A stretch of 64,000 bases of DNA from the NCBI RefSeq assembly GCF_023278565.1, contig NC_064677.1, positions 6,200,001 to 6,264,000 of the forward strand, read 5' to 3'. The number at the start of each line of letters is the position of its first letter. Position 1 is the first letter of the stretch. The DNA is from Colletotrichum lupini (taxonomy: Eukaryota > Ascomycota > Sordariomycetes > Glomerellales > Glomerellaceae). Positions 58,101-64,000 of this stretch are shown in pieces. The notes beneath the pieces were generated by a model. It did no database searches and was not told the DNA's origin. It was given only the letters and a program-made list of their open reading frames with translations. Made by a program: the position numbers and the translations under genes.

Positions 58101-60277
58101 ATTTTCAGAGCCAAAGGGGTGAAGCCTGCAAGGCGCCAGAAGTTGTCGTCGAAATAGGAGGGCATCACCACCACGGGATTGCCAGATAGAACAGCAACAC
58201 CTTGGGAACGTGCGAGTGCATCCAGAAGGTATGGCAGGGCAGCGTTAATCGCAATGGCTGAACCGCTTCTATGGGTCATTTGAATGAGATTCGTTGCTGC
58301 AGGCCGAGGCAGTGCACGGTAAAGCTGGGTATCTTGATAAACGCCATCTTCTCTGAAGACACCTGTTGGGAGTATGCTCAGTAGAATCTTGCTTTCTGGT
58401 AGGAGGCTGCCAGCCTTGTCTCTGATGGCTCTTATGATATCGGAACTCTCATCTCTTCCAGGATGGAAAACCTCGTTTCGTAGTCCTAGGCTCGCCGAGG
58501 CCTCGTAAGTCTGGAAACCGCCTAGGCTATCTTGAAAGTTGCCCTGGTATTTTGGGGAGAGTCCGTAATGAACAGCCAGGAAGTCGTCGCTTAGGGCGTC
58601 TTCAAAAAGATGGGCTGAAGCCAAAGACCATTTCGAAAAGACCAGACCGGGACCAACTTGGCTGGAAAGATCTCTTGGAGTTCCTAGGAATGCCTGAACA
58701 GGATGTTGCTTTGCGTTCGTCGAAGCAAATGATGCGAAGCTTTCGGTACTAGCGTTGGCGAGTGGTGGCGGCGAAGGGTATGCACACTTGATCTGCTCAA
58801 CAAATTCGCCGTTGACGTATAGTGAGGCTTTGCTTGCAGTCATTGTTTTTGGTCGTCGGTGAACAAGGGCAATATGGTACCATTGCTTGTCCTTGAATGA
58901 CATCCCTTTGAACCTGACGCTTGGTCGGCTGGAAGTGACCGAGGTCTGTAAGATGAAGTTGCGTGTATCTCGCTCAAGATACATGAGGAGAAAGCATGTC
59001 TGACTGGCATCAAAGACGCCAAAGAGGGTTGTATGTGAGTTGGGGTCAAAACGATCCACACGAATCCATGCCGTAAAGGTATAGCCTGGAGATGAGCTGG
59101 GAGGAAAAGACCGGCCGAGTGTGGGTAATTCGATGGACGAGTGGCCATGCAAGGAGAGGTCGAATTGAAAGAAGGGCGGGCCGCTATACGTCGAAGTCAT
59201 CTCCAAGCAGAACTCTGAGGCTTCCGGCAATTTGCTCGCCAGTAAGAACTGGGTGTCGGCGGGCTGATTGAATCCCAAGTACATGAGCTTTTTGCACATG
59301 ATGAGGAGCTTGTCCTTCTCTGCTTGGTCGAGTTTGGCGACGGGGCTGAACAGCACGCGGAGGAATCGCGATAATACTCCGGTTGCGTGGAGAGCTGCAA
59401 GATTGAACATCGAGACGGAAACTGCGCTTGACATGATCTCCAAGACGACCATTGAGCAAGAGTTGGCTGGCATATTTTGCGCTCGCGGAATAGACTCCCA
59501 GAAGCCCACGACAGCACGCAAAATTTCAGGATTTCTGAAGAAGGCCCGTTTCTGCATGCCATCGCGCACTGCCTGGATTACGTCCTTTCGTTCTGGAACT
59601 TGCGGCGTTTTTGGTTGCTGAGCATCGTCCTCAGGGGGCTCCTCTGGATCTGTCGAGTTCTTGGCATTTTCGTCCTTCGGTTCTGAACTTGTCGCAACCG
59701 ATTGGCAGATGGCGTCCATAGTCTTGTCCCCGAGTGAGAATGCTAGCAATTTCCCAAACATCTGACAGTTGGTCCACAGATCAGAGTCGCTTCCACCAAG
59801 GCCAACGCTGGCAATAGTCTGCTCGAGAGCCTCCCATCCGCCTCCTTCCACCCTGTGGCGAAAGTATCGCTTGTTCCCTGGATGGCCCAAGAAGGCAGCG
59901 GCAAAGACGTCCAAGACAGCTTCGAGCAATCCAAATAGACCTTCTTTCTCTTCTTTGGTCCGGCGTTGGGGGTTGTAAAAGCCCGAGTAGGATCTCAGCA
60001 CGTCGAGGAGCCTGTTAAACCCGTATAGGTGCCTAAAATCGTCTTGGGGCGGGCTCGGGGGTTCGGTCGCGGCAATGTGCTGTCGAATCTGACGGAGGCT
60101 CTTGATGAGCACGGGAAACTCGGGATATCCATTGTTGGTTCGCCGTTGTGTGCTGGACGTGAGTGTATCGAGGAGGCCGCGCAGGATTTCGAGAGCTTTC
60201 GAGTTGGCGGCGCTGGACGATCTGGAAGACGCCGAAGTCGACGAGCGATAACGCCTCGACACTTGTAAGGTCGACAT
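52147..60277 (-). CDS. bph1: BEACH-domain WD40 protein (beige/LYST family, BPH1-like)
   Basis: Model: exons 60277-57209, 57151-56683, 56631-53182, 53139-52976, 52924-52238 and 52179-52147, 2623 residues. Four introns (57, 51, 42 and 51 bp) are multiples of three without stops, so the sequence also reads as one frame; they are inferred from good splice signals and breaks in conserved text. The last intron (58 bp) is needed for the usual end GRVYEWNL. Domains, in residues of the unspliced frame: Ser-rich N-terminus, helical repeats, a laminin-G-like fold (about 370-490), long armadillo-like region, PH-BEACH (from about 1876), BEACH (about 2064-2345: MSNFHYLMLVNTMAGR, DYTSEELNL, THYSSAMIV, HNWIDLIFGYKQRG), then WD40 repeats. 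The family works in vesicle and membrane traffic and cell-wall or septum processes. A core gene with even codon use. Confidence 0.93.
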
Positions 60278-63200
60278 GTTTGATTTCTGCTACTGAAGCG
60301 TTTCCCTCATTCCAAAACGTTCAATCCCAGCACCCATCGAGGGTCCAGGCAACGGTCCACGCTAGTCGGCATCGAAAGTGGGATGCGGCGTGGGATCGAA
60401 CGGCAGCTCGCAGCTGAGGGTACCGGTCGGTGGGGGATTCGAGTAGTATGTGTAGTGGATGTGTGGGTGGAGGTTTGAGGTGGTAGAATAGTACAATCTC
60501 AAGGTAAGGAAGAAGCCGCAATTTTCGAATATCTTGATAATAAAAAAAGAGTGATTCACCTTGAACTTGCTTCGATTTCCCAGTGTTGCAGCTACGCGTT
60601 ATCGCAAAGACGGAGTCGGAGCTGATGCTTGTGAGTGTCAGCCTTGAGCAGTGAAGTGTGGCTTGCACCGCTCTCAGTGGCCGCCTTGTCACGCACAAGC
60701 AGGAAGGAACGTCTGACGTGCCGGCCGGGTTGGGAAGGAGTGGGGTAGGAATGGTGGCGGTGCTGCAGCAGCTCAGTCATTGTGGACGGACACCGACACC
60801 GCTAAAAGATGATGCAGCTCAGTGAGCTACTCCACTGAAGTAGACCAAACGTCCATGTTCAGCTTGGGGGACCCCGTTGCATTGCGCAGAGACGATGGTG
60901 ACACGCCTTGCCCCCATGCTATTCATGGAAACAGCTCACACTGCGCGAGAAGGTTGTAAAGCACACAGTGAGAGCGATCTTACTTGGCTTTCTCGGTCTT
61001 CATCTTCACATGCGAGGTGACTTGATGTCCTTGTATACGTTGATGACGCCCTTTTGAATAAGAGTTCACGTTGTTTGCTACCTACCTTACTGCCAGAGAG
61101 CTCTCAGTACTCCGTATTGCTGCGGGTATCTGCAGTGACATGTTCTACGCAGTACTCCGTACACAGTAAAATGCGAGCCTGGCTCCGAGCTTACTATGTA
61201 GCTGAGCTTCAGAAACAAGGTGCGTCTTAGTGCAGATAAACCCTGGCTTATCGCGGCCAAACTGAGATGTGCAGACAAAGATACGGATAGCTTCCGGTTC
61301 TAACACTAACAGTGGACAGTGGACTGGGATCATCAGAGTGGACCTCATGAAACATTGTTGCTTCATCCCATTCGAGCACGCTCTCAGATATAGACACCAA
61401 GGTATCTCTACAGTCAAGTACCGAATCAATAGAAGATGGATGCTGTGCCCTTTGGTTGGCAGCTCGGACCCCAAGTACCAATCTGACGCGAGTTGTCTTG
61501 CTTGCCTAGGATGACGAAGAATACGTAGTACCTACCTACTAGGAGGTAGCCCGCTTGGTGTACATATCCGTACATGAATGCATACTCGCTCTCAACTGCA
61601 TAATCGCTAAAGGTAGCTGGAGGGTTGAAGAGAACACCCTCACTGGTGCATGAAACCCACCAGCAAAAGCTAGAAATACCTCAAAGACATAGGAACACGA
61701 ATCAGTCAACGGCGGCCTATCAGTCTTTCTAGCTCTTTGAGTCAGTGGCCAGCCCTCAGCGCTAGATGGCTATGACAATGCAGGTAAACAAAAGACAGAG
61801 AGTCGGTCAACTGCCCATGTGTCATGACTCCGTCGACCGGGATTTGCTTGGGGGATCATCGGCTCAGGCGCTGGCCATCCTTTCGGAGGAGCATTGCTGC
61901 ATCTGGGAGGAAGCTTAGGCGGCATGCGTGGTTTCAGTCTGCCTCTTCCCCAACTCTTCGACACCGAGACATGGACAAGCTTGGTGGGTTGTGAAAGCAC
62001 TGAGAATAGTCGCGAGATATTCTCGCAAGGCGATGATGCTTACCGACATGTTCGCCGAAATGGTGTCGAGCTTCGTTATTGTGTCTACGGTCAACGACAC
62101 GCGTACCGCATACCCCCATATCGAACTGGCGTGAATGGCCCAATTGCCTTTACGGACGGATCAAGATGGTGTGTTGGGTTGCTATCCTCGCATTGACAGG
62201 CGACTCGCAAGCTCGTGGCGTTTTCTTTATACGCAACACACACCGAGACGTTCCTGAGCCGATGGGCGGCGGTTGGTGAACTAAAACAAAAGGCAATTGT
62301 CATATTCGGACGAATGTTTCCGCTCTGCTGACCTGCGGGAGTAACGCAAGCCGCCGCCGAAGCCGCCATCCCGCTATTGTCGCCTCCCATAATCACTGAG
62401 AGAACCCGGATGAGTCGTTTGAACGAGAGCTAGAGCTTCGGGGCTGGCACAGGTTGGCTCTTCGTACCAAACTACGGCTGGCCTGTCTGGCACGCCGCAC
62501 GTCTGACTAGCCGTCTCCAGCAGTGTCTTGTCCAACGCCAGACTGCCTCCCGATGACGGGAAGACAGGGGAATGGATAGAGGCACGTGCCAGGCACCACA
62601 CGGGGACGCTCTCATCTGACCCGTGGGTCAGGCGTCTGGCGACTCTGGCCTAGCTCGGACCAGCGTAGCGTTGGTGCTGGGCCTCGTCTCCCCGCCTCCA
62701 TGTTCCAGTCAGACAGCTTGCCCTTGAACCCCTTCCGCCTAGGAGCTTGCCCTTGAGCAGAGGGTGGCAGGGCAGCAGAGGTACCTTGCGGGATAGCTCA
62801 AGCATCAAGAACCACCTGAGCGACAACCGCCCGCCAGCATCACCTTGGATCTTTGGGTGCTGGGGGCATTGATGAGACCAACAAAGCAGTCGCCTACTTA
62901 GTGGCTCCGGCACCTGGTACCCTCTTCGCCTTGGATTTAATCCCGGGTAGGTCTTATCCACACAAAGACCCAGCTGCGCCGGACACCTTATTACAGTTAA
63001 TCGCATCATCGTTGAGCAGGTTCCTTACCCAATGTGGCAGCCGGCAGCCCAGCAGGCTAGAAGGAACCGAGACGCCGACCTGCGTCCCGAGGCCAGGCAG
63101 GCAATAGCAGATCCGGACAAACACCACGATGCATACTTCGTACTGCCAGCACACGACATGTAGGATTTGGGTCTCTATCCCTCTGAGTGGTCGACCACAA

Positions 63201-64000
63201 AGCACAGCAAAACGACGAAAGCTTCGAGTGTCGAGATAAGACGGGATGGCAGCGCTTGTTAAGCTTCAGGGTCCTCCGGATAGATCTGCCTCGCCCTCCG
63301 CTCTGTGAATCGTCCATTACGCGTTATCGCATGCAGCGTTATGCGGGATATGCGGACTGGGTGGGTGTGCTCTGGTGGGTTGGGAGGGGGAGCTTGGTTG
63401 TGGATTAGTAGAAGTGGGTGAAGAATGTCTGAGGAATGCTGATAGCGCGGTACATCTTCTCGACTTGCTCGTGACCAGGGAGCCGGTGCTCCCAAGCTGC
63501 GACTGGTTGGTAGGCTGTGCCTCTGTGCTGCTGCCCGGTCGGTGCCTGGCACGTCTGGCATGGCATTGGCGCTGTGCTGGCTTGATCGTCCGTTGCTTCG
63601 GGGATGCTTGGGATGGTCGATTGAAAGCTGTCAACCGTATGCGTAAGAAGGTTTCCAGGAAAGGAGAAAACACCCTCGTAGCCATGAGCTGGTTGACACT
63701 TGTGAGCCATCGGTCGTGAGGAGGAGTGAGACCCCGAGGCTGTTGGACAGGGCGAAGCACGGAGTACATTGCCCCATGCTCTGCTGTGACTGATTGCCTC
63801 CGTATCGGCCTTGGCTATTAGGACTCGGTCAGATAGCCTCGGGGGTATGACGTCGCCCTCAGAGCTCTGACTCTGGCTCTCAAGGTGCAATAATCAGTCA
63901 TGCGTGTTTCCTTGTCGGTTGCAACCACGAGAATCCGAAGAATTTTGCTAAGACATGGAAGGAAATGGTGTCTAGAGATTCGGATGAGCGTAAACGGTGA
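60278..64000. other. 3.7 kb without a convincing gene
   Basis: The first 400 bp are the BPH1 promoter and leader. From 60.8 kb on, composition is normal and many frames of 60-160 codons exist on both strands, often overlapping, but none has a family motif, a clear signal peptide or matching exons. Two TACTCCGTA motifs stand 41 bp apart near 61110-61160, and TACCTACC microsatellites occur near 61080 and 61530. The end may belong to the promoter or leader of a gene beyond the window. Confidence 0.45.

Noticed and set aside
60700..64000. Many overlapping frames of 60-160 codons
   Set aside because: Both strands equally open, no motifs or exon partners, so not called as genes.
1..64000. CRISPR arrays, rRNA genes and bacterial-type operons
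   Set aside because: None seen; the window is eukaryotic nuclear DNA.

Overview
The window comes from a filamentous ascomycete (Pezizomycotina, probably a Sordariomycete; I cannot place it more closely). Evidence: short GT..AG introns of about 40-75 bp, two fungal Zn2Cys6 regulators, a PTH11-like membrane protein, a BEACH/beige protein, WBP1 and the fungal 9.5 kDa complex I subunit. Repeats carry the signature of repeat-induced point mutation (RIP): CpA/TpG nearly absent, TpA in excess, and Gln/Trp codons turned into stops.

Layout. 1-10.8 kb is a repeat island. Two Ty1/copia-type LTR retrotransposons lie head to head (element 1: 1-2078, minus, cut by the window edge; element 2: 3950-10795, plus, complete, target duplication AATCC). 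Between them is the 5' part of a Zn2Cys6 regulator gene broken by element 1. 11-22 kb is an accessory oxidative-metabolism block: amidohydrolase, a fused FAH-family/alpha-beta-hydrolase gene (carrying a solo LTR of the same family in an intron and an in-frame TAG), a cytochrome P450, a PaxM-like FAD monooxygenase and a small secreted 8-Cys protein. 22.7-34.4 kb mixes core genes: an HST2-type sirtuin, an MFS transporter, two tail-to-tail Nudix hydrolases, serine O-acyltransferase CysA and a conserved unknown. 34.6-48.2 kb is accessory again: cupin, MDR oxidoreductase, Zn2Cys6 regulator, a decayed FAD oxidoreductase, alpha/beta hydrolase, PTH11-like protein, atypical SDR, a second 8-Cys secreted protein candidate, and a poorly preserved minus-strand gene. 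From 48.4 kb onward the genes are core: a 68-residue protein, WBP1, NUO9.5 and the long BEACH protein BPH1. The last 3.7 kb show no convincing gene.

How the genes may work together. The 11-21 kb block looks like a small catabolic or secondary-metabolite tailoring set (hydrolysis plus two oxygenases) with no backbone synthase in view; its nearest regulator is disrupted. HST2 and the ADP-ribose-type Nudix hydrolase 4 kb away could act on the same chemistry, since sirtuins release O-acetyl-ADP-ribose and Ysa1-type enzymes hydrolyse ADP-ribose derivatives. Exon borders were worked out by hand from splice consensus, frame closure and family motifs, without alignments or transcript data.
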